From Mycocentrospora acerina (lineage: Eukaryota; Ascomycota; Dothideomycetes; Pleosporales): DNA of 64,000 bases. Made by a program: the position numbers and the translations under genes. The DNA lies in the NCBI GenBank assembly GCA_022701365.1, contig JAKUHH010000130.1, positions 62,001 to 126,000 on the forward strand. The letters are read 5' to 3'. Below, piece by piece: positions 1 to 12,471 of the stretch. Position 1 is the stretch's first letter; each line of letters begins with the position of its first letter. The notes below the pieces were generated by a model, which was given only the letters and a program-made list of their open reading frames with translations, made no database searches and had not been told where the DNA came from.

Positions 1-668
1 TCTCTGTAGTTGTTGTTGTTGTTGTTGTTGTTGTTTTTGACTCGTCGTTTGGTTCGTTTTCGTGGCTTGGAGGGTGGAGGGCCGGGGGTGAGGTGAGTGC
101 GGCGCGGGCTTCGAGGCGGCGGGTTATGCTGTTCAGGCCGATGAGGATGTGGGAATGGAGGGCTGGGGGTGGGGGTGGTGTGGTGGGGCTTTCTGCTGAG
201 GTGGAGGTTGTTCGTTTCCGCTTCTTGCCTTGGGAGGGGTGGATGTGTGTTTTGCGGTGGTCGCCTAAGGGGGTGAGTAGACTGCGGAGAGGTTAGGAGA
301 TGGTTTGATTTTGGGTGGGGTGATTGAGGTGACATTTGACTCTGTTAATACGCTACATGAGTGTCTATTGTTCTCATGGGTTCAAAAAAAAAAGACTTGG
401 TGGGATTGTTAGGAAAGATGCTCGGACGTGAGAAAAAAAAGATTTGAACAAGACATATCAAAACCTCCATGGGAATGGGAAACAGGCTACACCTACTTGC
501 AAACTAAATCGATGATGATTTCTTGATCATCCTGCGCGATCTGGGGCCTGTAATGTGTCAGCAATGCACGTGCAGGACGCGAGAGTATCAAGCTTACCAC
601 TTGGTCTCGGTGAATGGCGACGAAGTCTTGAAGATCGGCCGAGCGTTCTTCTTTGTCACGGGGGCCAT
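1..668 (-). CDS. POP3: RNase P/MRP protein subunit Pop3 (partial, runs off the window start)
   Basis: Small protein subunit of RNase P and RNase MRP, which mature tRNA and rRNA precursors in the nucleus and nucleolus. Exons on the minus strand are 668-598, 547-497 and 281-1; introns are 597-548 (GTAAGC..CAG) and 496-282 (GTAGGT..CAG), both phase 2. The N-terminus reads MAPVTKKNARPIFKTSSPF. A block VCNLLTPLGDHRKTH is rebuilt exactly across the second intron, followed by a basic GKKRKR stretch and HILIGLNSITRRLEARA. The layout (LLxPLGxHR, basic KKRKR, then HSxLxGxNSxTRxLE) is that of fungal Pop3 proteins as I know them. The end present here is low complexity, with a run of threonines encoded by ACA repeats. 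The C-terminal half lies outside the window. It is divergent to the deubiquitinase gene, with 686 bp between start codons. Family assignment is from motif recognition. Confidence 0.82.
9..37. repeat. (TTG)n / (ACA)n trinucleotide microsatellite inside POP3
   Basis: About nine TTG units on the plus strand, read as ACA (threonine) codons of POP3 on the minus strand. The unit is three bases, so length changes would keep the frame. Confidence 0.85.
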
Positions 669-1354
669 TTTGGTTTGGATCGTGGCACAGAGTGCCGTCG
701 AGCGTAGTGGCGTTGGCGGTGGGAAACGCGTCGGGGTTTTGTTTGGTTGTGCTTTTAATGCAGGGCCCCGTTGGCGCTGGTGTGCGCCGTGGTCACCTGT
801 ACAGACTCACCAAAGCGCTGTTCGACGGAGACGGTCAAGCAGCATTCGGAGACGGCAGCTTGGCGCAGGCGAATGGCGTCAGGCTGGTTTCCCTCGCTGC
901 TCCAAACACGCAATGGCAACGTGTTTGGCAGGCTGGCGGGCATGCTCCGATTTGCGTCAAGATGTCTACACGGGGGGATCCCGGTCCGCTTGCTAGGCCA
1001 AACACAGCAAGGCCCATCTCAGCGGAATTCCATTGGTCTGACGTCGAACGTGGGGAACGGGTCGTCTCTCCAAACGACGCGTCTTGGAGCTCTCCCTCCC
1101 GCTCACGTTTCGCCGGCTGCACTGAAGCCAGCACTCGCGATTCCGGCGCAGTCGCGGCAGCCCATGGTGGCTCTTTCACCCGCCAATCCACGCGAGGCCA
1201 CAGCCCACTAAGACGCACGTCTTTTGGGCCAACTCGACCCTGCAGCTGCTGCCTGTCTTGCAGGAGAGCTGCTTGCTTCCTGCCCGGCTTGCTCTGCACG
1301 TTTCTGCCGCCAACCACGCCCGCGCTGCAAACACTCGGCCTCCTTCACACCGTC
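669..1354. promoter_or_regulatory. Divergent upstream region of POP3 and the deubiquitinase gene
   Basis: 686 bp between two divergent start codons. The plus strand is open in the deubiquitinase frame from about 653 to 1355, and an in-frame ATG lies at 962, so a longer N-terminus is formally possible. The residues it would add are low-complexity and unlike the rest of the protein, so I treat this as 5' UTR and promoter. I see no clear TATA box. Confidence 0.5.
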
Positions 1355-4300
1355 ATGAGTCCGCGGGACCATGACATAGTGCAGTCCGAGGCTGCAGACG
1401 AGCCCGCAATTGCCCTTTCCGCATCACCGCCTCGCCGAAACCCCGTCGAAGACGCAGACTCCAGCTACACCCGCAAGCGCCCACGGCTCGACTGTGGCAG
1501 CAGCAGTCTCCGCGCCATGTCCACCGAGCCTGAGTCCTCCAACATCGACCCCGCATCCCCCCGCGACCAGCAGGTCGAGATGACGATACGTCCTCACCCG
1601 CCTGCGGAAGCCATGGAACGCGCCGCCGCCAGCAGCTCCCCCGAGCATGTCCCCTCCGCCCAGCGCAGGTCGCCTGCAATCGTGGCCTCCACAGAAGACG
1701 ACGAGCCAGAGAGCCCGCCTATCATGGTCATCGACGACGACGATGCTGAGTCGTCAGCCGGGTTCGTGGTCCAGGTAGACGCAGAGGACCATTTTGAGCA
1801 GTTCCCCCACACACGCCATGGAAACTACCTCCAGGCAGTCCAGGCCCTCACGCAGCACATCCAGACGGGTAAGTTGCCGTGTTAGACTCTTAGGTTCTGG
1901 ACGCAACACTAATCCGATGTAGTCGACCAGATTAACGTCGAGCTCTTCCCGCGCCTAACGCAATGGCTGCAGGGCTTCCCCGAGCCTACAGACAACCTCC
2001 AGTCTTTCTACGTGGACAGGGCTGTGTTTTGGGACGAGTTCGCAAACATGGTGGCCAAGGTCTTGAGCCGGAGGTACCAATGGATGACTGCTCTCAGCAC
2101 CAGTCATGATAATGACATGAGCAGATTTCCATTTGGTGACCAGGCCGTCGACGACGCCCAAATAAACGAAATCTTCTGCGGCTTCCTAGGCGCATACATG
2201 AGGTTATGTTCTCACCTCATGCTGGTCGACATCCATCTGCTCTCTCAGTTGCGATCCGACGAGACTCATTCGCTGCCTCTATTTAGCCAGAAGCATATGC
2301 GGCACCTGCGCACTCTCTTTCGTAGTGAGAAGGCCCCGGCTTTCCACCTTCTGCACAGGGAATACTCCGCCGATGTTCGCGAGATAAGCAATCGTCTACA
2401 CAGATGTTTCCTTGAAGCCGACGGTGCTCAGAACCTGCTTCAGCTGTTCGACGAAATGTTTCATAAAGTGCCGTCAAACACACAGCTTGCAGTAGCTTCC
2501 TGGGCGTCCCAGATTCTCAGCTCTCTAGGCTGGGCTATCTATGAGCTACCGGATGCAGACAAACTCATCGATCGTTCTGAGTTTTGTCGTGGCACGCTAC
2601 TGTTTTTTCGCAAGTACGCCGGAGACCTCGAGAATCCGAGCAATGTAGGTGATGCCGCTGTCGCCAGGGATATGATACAGAACTTCTCAATCCTGCTCCA
2701 TGAGCTTTGCCAGTGGAGTGACGAAATTGCCTCTGAGTTGGTTGATGATATGTTGGATTCTAATGAGATGAGTTCTCCTACAACGCTGACTACACCAAAA
2801 CCAAATATCTCCACATACAACGACTACCGCCAAGATCCTGCAGCATTCCCCGTCCTTGTCACAAACGCATGGAAATTCAAACTCCTCCGCCGATACCTCG
2901 TCAAAGGACGAATGGAGCTACGGGTAATGAGCATTTCTTACATGGACGCAGCCTTGGTCGAGATTTTTCGGGAATACAACACCGTTGAAGCAGCAGGAGA
3001 GCACACTGTCATGCAATACCTAGCCGAATTTCTCCTCCACGGTCGGGTGGTAGACTACATTATTAGTGTTGATTCACATCCGCAGCTCATCTCTCGCAGC
3101 GGGAACATTATTGGATTTCTTGTAGTCACCCGTCGCTGGACCGACAGCCAGGCTGACGACATATGGAAAACCGTCTCTAAAAGCCCTGATCCTCGAGTGG
3201 TAACAGCGATGATGGTTATGCTTCGAAGCATTCTTGCTCTTATGCATCCTTCAGATCATCTCTACCTTTGTCAGAAAGTTCACGATTTACCTATTGAGAA
3301 ATGCACTGTCGATATTCTACGATTCCTGAAAGAGGTGACTATCAAGCTTCTTGACAAGTTTCCGCCTACCGACTACGATGTTAGAGGGCCTACTGCGCAA
3401 CCATGGAATGTTCTGATTCGCATAATTCGAGATACAGCACCGAGCAAAGACGTGACCAAACATCTATTGGATCTGCACTCAGAGGCCGACGAGCAGCTTC
3501 GCTTGCTAGCTGCCACTGTGCCACGGCATGAGCGGCAGGCCATCTATCGGACATGTGCTCAACACATTGCTACTCGGTCGCCACAGGCCACTGGTAGTAT
3601 GCGGGTCATTCTCATTCTTGCATCTCCGCCGACTCAGGGCGACAGTCTGTTCTTCGAGAATAATCCCGATCTGACCCGACAAATCCTTGACGAGACACCT
3701 TGGTTTGTTCGAAAGGAGCGAGAAATTGGCCATCATCCTCACCAATTGCATGCTCTGCGATATCGACTAGAGGTTCTTGCTCTGTTAATCCATCGAGCCG
3801 AAATAGCCATGTCACTTGATGTCTGTCTTGAGATCTGGGATCATATCGTTGGCAAACATGCGTTATCAAATACTGCCCGAGACCTGGCTTGGACCCAACT
3901 GCTTCATACAATGAAGGTACTTCCAAATAACTGGTTTTGCAAGCAATTGGTACTCTCATATGTGTCCAAGATGGATCCAGAATTCTATACATCCGCGATG
4001 TTTGAGTTCGTTGCCAACTATAACTTCCCCACCACCCGACAGAAGACTTCGACTGAAAATGAAGAAGTCTTACTTTTGCAGATTCCTGGTGCCGACCTGT
4101 TATGGTCGATAATGTTATCTTCTCCCAAGGGCACAATCGAAGATCGTGCTGCTCGTCTTCTTGCTGCTCGATACGTAGCGATCTGCGAGGACGAAGAGTT
4201 CGTATTGAAAGAAGTCGAAGACGCTCACATCAGTCTCGTAGAAAAATGTATGCAGGAGCTCAGGGCTGCATCCAAAGCATTACGCAAGAATTCCACCGAA

Positions 4301-7300
4301 GAGCCGACTTCGACAGACATGGATCTCATCGTTTCTGACAAGACATTTGAGCAGAGCCAGGAACGGTTCCGCAGAATACTTGTCTTCCAAAAGCAATTAT
4401 TAGAATTTGTTCGACAACGACCTGAATTTAATCGCACACGAGCAGACTCGAAGGTTGACTACATGGACACCGAGATTCCATTCGGCAATGCTATCAAAGT
4501 CAGGTATCAATGTGGAAATGATAGACAATCGGTATCCATGGCAGCAGAACACACATTACAAGACCTGCACCGAAGGCTATGTCATGCCACAGGATTTACC
4601 AAGATCAATCTTTTTGCCAATGGCCAGCGGTTGAATATTGCTGAAAAGGCACATCAGAAGATCTCCGATAGCAATCTAGGTGGACAGCTACTTGTACAGA
4701 GAGCTGATGGCGCTGAGGTTACTCGCCCGATGCCGGAATCTATCGCAGGATCCTCGGCTTTTGAATTGAACGTTGTGAAACATTTCGATGAGCTTTTTGC
4801 TTGGATGGATTCGGATGACACTACGAGTCAACTGGTAAGAAATATCAATTTGAAATTTGCTTTTTGGCGCTGACATCTTACCAGCTTTTTGACTTTCTCG
4901 GTCTCTTTCCAGCACGTGCTTCGCTGGCAGACAGCGTAACGACTGGAGAGGCATTAGCTGACCAGTTGTTCCCACCTGGCAAGTTCTTCCAAGCGAAGTA
5001 CACGGCACGTGCTCTTCAATCGAAACTGCGGGAACAACTGCGTAACGTATGTTCCAACATTCAGCCTTGTCAAAAATTCAATCTAACGAATGGTCAGTCC
5101 GCATTGAATGAAAATTTTCTGGCCAATGCTGTCAAGTTCCTCGACAAAGCCCTTCTCAATCCTCTTCTGATTAGTGATACGCTATCCGGGTCACAGGAAC
5201 TTCAGCTCGCGGCTGTTTTCATAAATGTGCTCTTGGAACTTTTGAGAGGTTAGTCTTGATACCGAGCGCCTAAATGCAACAACCAACGCCTAATGTGAAG
5301 CAGAGCGCTTATCTTCCGATGCATCATCTGGTTATTTCTCTAATGGAGCTTTACTCGCGGACCGTCTCATAAAGATCCTATCGGTCGCACTAGAAGCGCA
5401 AGATGAAGCTGCTATCGTGCAAGATTCTTATGCGGTCATTTTGGAGGCGTCGCTACATTCAGAAGCCGTCTGGGAGGCATTTATCAACCATCCTGAAACG
5501 CCCTGTATTCATCGAACGCTTCTTTTGATCGATCCGAGACAATCTATAAGAGAGCATGTCGAACGAAAAATGGCATCAATCTGCGGCGGCGACCTTCCAT
5601 CAACATGCCCAATGGACAAAGCAACAATAGCCTCGCAATTTTGGGCCATTATCGCCAGCATTCTTCCCGATTCAGTCCACTATGCTCAACAGTCGTTACA
5701 ATTATTCAACATCGCAGAACACGTCTTTCGAACGAATGATGCGTACGAGCGCGATGAAGAATCGCTACAAACGTTTTTGACTCAGTGGAGCAACTTGCTC
5801 TTGAGCTACGAGCACGAGGAATTTGTAGGCCGCGAAGAGGTCGACCCAGTTGTCCTCGGCTTCATCAAACTGCTATTGTGCTGCGTGTTCTCGCTCAAAT
5901 CTTTCAAAAAGCCTCTGAATGCTAGTACACTGATGACTAAGGTCTTTAAGAAGTACATGTTTGTCAAGAGGTACGTCTCTTCTGTTTACTACTGAACACC
6001 TCGTTTTGTGTAATTCCTTTCAAAACTAGATGATCAACTCCAATACTGTCTACTAACAAACTATAGCACTCAAATCTTCGCATCTGAGGTGGGCAAGTTT
6101 ATCACTGAGGACACGGCTCCCCCTATCCTTGAGAGTCACACAAGGCAAGAACTCTACAATCTCGTCATCTCTCTGGCCGATGACCGAAATTCCTACGACA
6201 CTCTTCTTCAGTTGGCCAAGGACGTCGAGTTAGAAGACTGCTCTACAGTGCTAGCAACCCTATCCGTTGACCGATCTATGGAGATCCGATCCTGCACAGG
6301 ATATGTCGGCTTGTACAATCCACGGAATATCTGCTATATGAACTCCCTTCTCACTCAACTGTTCATGAACCTGAATTTTCGGCAGTTCGTACTCGGTCTG
6401 GGCATCAATGAACATGATAGTTCTCGTAAGCTTTTGTTTGAGACACAGCGGCTTTTTGCAGAGATGCAAAACTCGTTACGCAAGTCAACTGATCCACGTC
6501 GCTTTGCTGCTTGTGTAAGCAGCTTAGATAAAACACCCATCGACATTGGCGTTCAAATGGATGCCGACGAATTCTACAACCTGCTGTTCGATCAATGGGA
6601 GGCTCAACTCGTAAACCAGGACGATAAACAAAAGTTTCGCTCATTCTACGGCGGGCAGACGCTCAATCAAGTTCGTTCAAAAGAATGTAAGCATGTCTCG
6701 GAACGAATGGAGCCTTTCTTCGCTATACCATGCGATGTCCAAGGCAAAGCCAATCTTCAGGAGAGCCTTCAATCGTTTGTTGATGGCGATGCCATGGAGG
6801 GAGATAACAAGTACAAGTGCGAGGCGTGTGGTGGCAAATTTGTAGATGCCGTTAGGCGGTAGGTTGCTCTTACATCAACCTAGAGTCGAGGCTAACGAAA
6901 GCAGGACATGCCTCAAAGATGTACCCGACAACATGATCTTCCATCTCAAGCGATTTGAATTCGATCTGAACGACTTCAGCAGGAGGAAGATCCACGACCA
7001 TTTTGCATTCCCCAACACAGTTGACATGAGCCCTTACAATGCAGAATATGTCGATGACTCTAACGCGTCGCGCAAGGAAGACTTGTTCGACCTCGTTGGT
7101 GTCCTTGTACATATGGGTACGTGCGAAAATGGGCATTATTACTCGTACATCCGCGAGCGGCCTTCAGGAGAAGAAAACGCAACGTCTACGTGGATGGAGT
7201 TCAACGATCGCGACGTGAGCCCTTTCGATGCGAGCGAAATCCCTCAAAAGACTTTTGGAGGTGTTTGCGAAGAAGACTACAACCGACAAACCAAGAACTA

Positions 7301-9230
7301 CTCCGCATACATGTTATTCTATCAACGTAGGGCAGCTATTGCTGAAGATCAGCGTCAATGGGCAACATCTTCACGCGGACAATCTCCGAAGGTTCCAGTG
7401 CCACGGACTTTAAGAGAAGATATAGTCGTTAACAACGAGCTCTTCATGCGGGAGTATTGTCTGTTCGATCCAAACCATTCAAAGTTCGTGCGACAGTTGC
7501 ACGCTACATCTCGCATGGTAAATCACGGGATTTGTTCAGAAGATCATGGGCAGGTAAGTACACTGAATAATCTATGTGGATGCAAAACATTGTGTTTGCT
7601 AACGTTTTTTCAATAGGAGAAACGTGCATTGCACATATTACTGGCGCATCTCAGCCGAGTAGTGTGGCGCCAGCAGACACCTGACATCTTCATGGAGACA
7701 TTGGTACAGCTTCGCAAAACCGTACTGACATGCTCAATGTGCTGCAGCATTGCATTGAAGTGGTTGACCATGGATGAAAACGCGCTTATGAACTTGCTAC
7801 TACGGTGTACCCATCCCAAAATTCGATCACACACGCGGATTCTTCTCATCGATAGCCTCAAATTCTTCCGCGAGAAAGAACCTGCCTTGTACGGGTTGGA
7901 ATATACGGAAAGCGACATGGAACTGGATTCTCCGGCTTTGACAGATGGACTACTCACACGTGTAATTCGACAGCTGAGTGACGTTGCGACGGAATCTTAC
8001 AGGGGCACTCGGGGTTGGGACGACCTTTATCTGGTCCTGATCCAGATAGCTGAGATGGGTAACGTGGAGACAGCTGTGTTGCTGAACCATGGATTATTGC
8101 AGTTCTGTCTACGGCTCTTTTTCATGCACACATACCCAAAGTTTCAACAGGAAACTCCCGAGCTTGCACGCATAATGGAAAGGAAGAAAGGCATATTCAA
8201 CAGATTGATTGAATTTGTATCCGCACTCTTATCTCGGATGGACATACGTTTGCCGACCATTCCCGAACCACGAAATATGGATCGACTCCACACATACGAC
8301 CGAGAGTGCCAAAAGTTTCCACTCTCTCGCATAGAGAAACAGATGCTTCTTTTCTGGTCGCACGACTTGAAAGCTCTCTCTGTCCTTGACAAGATAGTCG
8401 AAGCTTTCGACTGGACTAAGACGGAAATCTTTTATCCTGGAGACATTCTAAAATGGATGCTTCAGTCGCCTGATGGAGCTACACAGAGCAACCTATACAC
8501 CACTGTGATTGAGGGCATCTCTCAGCTTGAGCCCCCATATTGCGACGCATACGTACGGGCAGCCCTGCCATTCTGTGAGGCTTGTCCAATACGTGAACAC
8601 GTCCTGAGAGTTGTTAATACAGTATCGAAAGCGCTTCTTCGGGCTGATGAAGAGCGTGCGCCAAGTGGTGAAGTTGTACTTCAGTTTCTGAGTGAACTTC
8701 TGATATTGAAGAGTATGGCAAGCTTCGAATCGAAGGATCCCCAATTCCTCCACAAGTATGTCATATCGAAGAGCCGGGACTTCTGCATACCACTACTTCT
8801 CAATAGTCAAGAAGTCATTCGAAAAGCCACCCAGACCTTTTTGCACGAGCTTTTCGATGTGGAGGAGGACGCGCCTTCGCACCTCCACGAACAAAAGTAT
8901 GCAGTTATTCGTCACTTGGCGGTGGAGCTGATGGTAAAGATTGCTTATGAACAAGAGGCTGGAATGGTCCGATCGTACCTGAACCCTATGATTGATACCT
9001 GTCGGTCGTTCTGCCAACAGTTGTATAATCTAATACAGTCGGAAGAGGAGGAGGACGAGAAGTACAAGGACGAGAACGACACTGCACTAATTTTACAATG
9101 GCAAACGGAGATTGAGCCTCGACTGCGAATGTGGCCAGACGAGGGAACACCTTTATCGGCGGGTGAAGCTTTCGATCAGTCTGACTATGGTAGTGAGTCA
9201 GACGACGATCATAATCTGCTTGATATGTGA
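1355..9230 (+). CDS. Large USP-family ubiquitin carboxyl-terminal hydrolase (USP34/USP9X-like)
   Basis: Cysteine protease that removes ubiquitin from proteins; fungal members of this giant class are poorly characterised. Exons: 1355-1868, 1923-4834, 4885-5046, 5098-5248, 5304-5970, 6067-6858, 6905-7553 and 7617-9230, giving 2486 aa with all phases consistent. The first ~150 residues are acidic and disordered, then comes a long helical region up to about residue 1540. The catalytic domain spans roughly 1550-1870: Cys box GLYNPRNICYMNSLL (Cys ~1558), a zinc-finger-like pair (ECKH ... KCEAC), LKRFEFDLNDFSRRK, and His box ENGHYYSYIRE (His ~1810) followed by FNDRD. The tail is acidic. Odd points: the residue before the catalytic Cys is Ile where Thr is usual, though the oxyanion Asn is kept. 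The intron 5047-5097 is 51 nt, free of stops, and contains a CTAAC branch site, so retention would stay in frame. An upstream in-frame ATG exists at 962. Confidence 0.9.
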
Positions 9231-10236
9231 TGAGAGGTACCGTATTGACCCGGACCTGCTGCAGTCTTTTCCTCTCCTACCAATCATTTTTTCAGCGCCG
9301 ACGGCATGTCTGAGATAGGTCCTGAGGTATTGGTAGACATATCGGTCAATTTTTGAGGATGAGGCTGCACTGTTCGGGTTCAGTGTGGTGCAAGTGGTAC
9401 GGGTGGAGAAGGAAATGGGTTTAATGACACGTTGGACCCTAACGACGATGGTAATTGGCGGGATTAACTTCAGCGTATGATGATTTGGGTTTGATGTTAG
9501 AGCTTCGGCTTCTCGCGACGGTCTCTACAGGTGTTTGGGAATATTGGTATACAAGAGCATAGCAACGGCGATTGGGTGCCTCGGGTAGGCTTATGGGATG
9601 AATGATTACGAGATTGACGATGGATGAATCTGAGTCACGAGCATAGATACAGGCGTTGAGTATGGTATTCAGCTTCCAGGCCTCTGTCCTCGGACCTGCT
9701 TTTATCATACCATGATGGGAGCGGATAGAATATGTAGACACGGCCACGACGAATGACTTGAATTGTCGAATAGTGCCTGCCAGAGGCTCATTCCTCTTTA
9801 GTTCTAGTTGCACCGTGATTTCACCGTCATGGCATGTAGCGCGGCCTTGACGTGTTTGCGACTTGCATGCTGCATGTCTCCTAATTGATCCTTCTCGGCC
9901 TCAAGGTGTAAACTCGGAGTTTTATGAGAAGATAGGGCCGAGTTGCGATAACCTCGATATGCTTAATCAAGCCTCTTAGCTCAGGATAGCTGCGACGCGA
10001 CGTCATAACCGCGGATGCTTCGGGCATGGTCCACTACCAAGTGCCAGAAGTGATGGAACTCAATAAAATCCTACTTGGCTGCCAGTGATTTCTTCCTTGT
10101 CCTTGTTTCCTCTCTCAATCTCCACTCTTGGATGTCCAGTAGATACCCATTTTCTTTCTATAACTGCCCCGCGCTCTGGAAGCACGCGATATTCAGAAAC
10201 AGCCCCCAAGATCACTTAAAGAGCAATTGAAGCACC
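9231..10236. other. Intergenic region, no convincing gene
   Basis: Holds the 3' flank of the deubiquitinase gene and the upstream region of the phosphate carrier. A 124-codon minus-strand open frame (9439-9813) has no recognisable motif or splice context. The last ~150 bp before the carrier start are pyrimidine-rich, as in fungal promoters. Confidence 0.5.
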
Positions 10237-11043
10237 ATGGCCTCGCTGAAGCCGCAGAAGAAGATTGAGCTCTACTCAGGGAACTACTTTGCAGCATGCA
10301 CATTGGGCGGCATAATTGCGTGTGGCCCTACACACACCATGGTCACACCTTTGGATTTGGTAAGCTTGGCTTCCTGGCCAACATGGCAAGGCAGAGCTTA
10401 CAAGAAGCTCTTCTAGAAGGACCATGATGGCTAATACTCACGTGCTAGGTTAAATGTCGTCGTCAAGTCGACAGCAGCCTCTACAAGTCCAACAGCCAAG
10501 CCTGGAAGACAATCTACTCCAAAGAAGGACTCCGCGGCGTCTTCTTCGGCTGGACACCAACCTTTGTCGGCTACTCGCTACAGGGCGCAGGAAAATACGG
10601 CTTCTACGAGGTCTTCAAGTACTGGTACGGCGAGCAGCTTGCGCCAGGCGCACCCAAGCAGCTTGTCTACCTCGCGGCCTCGGCCTCAGCCGAGTTCCTC
10701 GCTGACCTTGCGCTCTGCCCCCTCGAGGCGATCAAGGTCCGCATGCAGACCACTGTGCCGCCCTTTGCGCAGACGCTGAGGGAGGGCTGGGGAAAGGTTG
10801 TCGCGCAGGAGGGCGTGAGCGGGCTGTACAAGGGCTTGTATCCCCTGTGGGCGAGGCAGATTCCATACACCATGGTCAAGTTTGCGACGTTTGAGGAGAC
10901 GGTTAATCGCATCTACAAGGCCATTGGAAAGCCAAAGCAGGATCTTAATAAGCTGCAGCAGACGGGTGTGTCGTTCTTGGGTGGTTATATTGCGGGTATT
11001 GGGTGTGCGATTGTGAGCCATCCTGCTGGTATGTTTCCCCTCC

Positions 11044-11124
<81 letters not shown>

Positions 11125-11470
11125 ATGTGTGTGTGAGGGAGAGAGAGAGAGAAGGCATATCAATAAGAATGGAAGATGCTAATACGTGGCAGATGTCATG
11201 GTCTCGAAGCTGAACAGCGATCGCAAGGCGGGCGAGGGCGCAGGACAGGCGATTTCGAGGATTTACGGCAAGATTGGATTCGCGGGTCTGTGGAACGGAC
11301 TGCCTACCAGGATCTTCATGATTGGCACCTTGACGGCGTTCCAGTGGTTGATCTACGACTCATTCAAGGTCTCTCTAGGCGTAAGTGTTTTTTCTTTTAA
11401 AATTCTTGGTCCTTGGTGTTGGGATTCAAACTGACCCGTTACACAGCTGCCGACATCTGGAGGCCACTAG
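10237..11470 (+). CDS. MIR1: Mitochondrial phosphate carrier (Mir1/PiC type)
   Basis: Inner-membrane carrier of the SLC25 family that imports inorganic phosphate (with H+) into the matrix for ATP synthesis. Exons: 10237-10359, 10449-11028, 11193-11380 and 11447-11470, giving 304 aa, close to the ~310 aa of yeast Mir1. All three carrier repeats are present with their signature: PLDLVKCR near residue 39, PLEAIKVRM in repeat 2, and HPADVMVSKLNS in repeat 3, the last rebuilt exactly across intron 2 (phase 1). The HPAD-x-x-VSKLN sequence is characteristic of phosphate carriers within the family. The last exon codes only seven residues (LPTSGGH). Intron 2 (11029-11192) contains a long CT/GT/GA microsatellite but keeps a TGCTAAT branch site near its 3' end. 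Confidence 0.95.
11049..11151. repeat. Compound microsatellite (CT)n-(GT)n-(GA)n in an intron
   Basis: About 29 CT units, followed by GT-rich sequence with a TATG interruption and then GA units. It lies wholly inside intron 2 of the phosphate carrier gene. The transcript would carry a very long polypyrimidine run well upstream of the branch site. Confidence 0.9.
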
Positions 11471-11910
11471 ACTTGGCGATATTGCTATTATGTTATGACA
11501 GTAATGGCGTTACGAGGGTAATAGAGTGCTCAAAGAGGTTGACGAGTAGTTTTGGGGTGGAACAGTGCTTCCTTTGGACGACGGGAATAGCGTACACCGA
11601 GACAAGCTTCTGTAATCGAGCTGTTTGATGGTTGACAAGGCTAAGACATGACGAGATGAGATATTTGAACTTTTCTTTGGCGTTGGGCGCCATCTACAGG
11701 TGGATTTTTACGGCAACTCCTAGCAATCGCGCAATGATATACACATCACTACTGCAGACGTACCTCTTCCTCTTCCTTGCGAATAAACATTCGTATTTCC
11801 GTCAAAAAGAGTTTTATGATTGAAAACCTAGCAAGGTCTAAACCAACTATTCTACGCTCTACGCTCTACGTAGCATCTCCCAAGCGCCACTGCAGACAGA
11901 GAAGCCCAAG
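11471..11910. other. Convergent intergenic region
   Basis: 3' flanks of the phosphate carrier (+) and the acidic-tailed protein gene (-). Short open frames only; nothing recognisable seen. Confidence 0.5.
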
Positions 11911-12471
11911 TCAAATGGCCGACTCACACCCAACCCTTCCTCCATATTCCATTCCACCATCCCCTTCCTCCTCCTCGGAATCAGTCTCTCCCCCCTCTAC
12001 ATCCTCCTCTTCCTCCGATCCCAACTCTGAATCCGAATCCGAATCCGACTCCATCTCCGTCTCGCCATCCGTCTCAAACTCAGGCTCAGTCTTCTTCCCA
12101 TCTCCACCACGATAATCACTATCCTCCGCATACGGATAATCACTCTCCTTGAATTCAGACACATCCACTTGATACTCGTCCTCCAACGCAACCAGCCTTA
12201 TCATGCTGCGCATCAATGTGCCAATCTGTCGCTTGGTCTTCTTCAGGTCCGTGTCTGCGGCGAAGCGGGCGCCGGTCATGTTGACGGCGAGGCAGTTGGG
12301 CTTCTCGAGGAGGATGTAGCGCGAGGTGAGGGTGGAGACGCAGCGGGCGGTGTAGGTGTCGAGCATGAGGAAGACGTCTTTGGTGAAGGTTGAGCGGATG
12401 TCGCGGAGGACGGCGGGTGTCATGGGGGGTATCGTGGGGGGTGTTGTGGTGGGTGTTGTGGTGGATGTCAT
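11911..12471 (-). CDS. Unknown protein with acidic serine-rich C-terminal tail
   Basis: I do not recognise this protein. The single-exon model of 186 aa starts at the ATG at 12471-12469 (MTSTTTPTTT...). An in-frame ATG at 12717 would add 82 Thr/Asn/Lys-rich residues of low complexity, which I regard as 5' UTR. After a Thr/Pro-rich start, residues ~20-105 look folded and helical: VLRDIRSTFTKDVFLMLDTY, then LEKPNCLAVNMTGARFAAD and IGTLMRSMIRLVALEDEY. The last ~80 residues are dominated by Glu, Asp and Ser, with repeated ESDSDSDSE-type units and a DSEEEE block. Such tails are common in nuclear and chromatin-associated proteins, but that alone does not give a function. It is convergent with the phosphate carrier gene. 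The mix of a conserved-looking core and biased tail supports coding; the function is unknown. Confidence 0.6.
   Translation of the reverse strand: MTSTTTPTTTPPTIPPMTPAVLRDIRSTFTKDVFLMLDTYTARCVSTLTSRYILLEKPNCLAVNMTGARFAADTDLKKTKRQIGTLMRSMIRLVALEDEYQVDVSEFKESDYPYAEDSDYRGGDGKKTEPEFETDGETEMESDSDSDSELGSEEEEDVEGGETDSEEEEGDGGMEYGGRVGCESAI

Noticed and set aside
653..1354. N-terminal extension of the deubiquitinase frame
   Set aside because: Open but compositionally random, unlike the downstream acidic region. It begins without ATG, and the only nearby in-frame ATGs would add unconvincing sequence, so it is treated as leader.
9439..9813. 124-codon minus-strand open frame
   Set aside because: No motif, no splice context and no promoter signal; it fits a chance open frame in the spacer.
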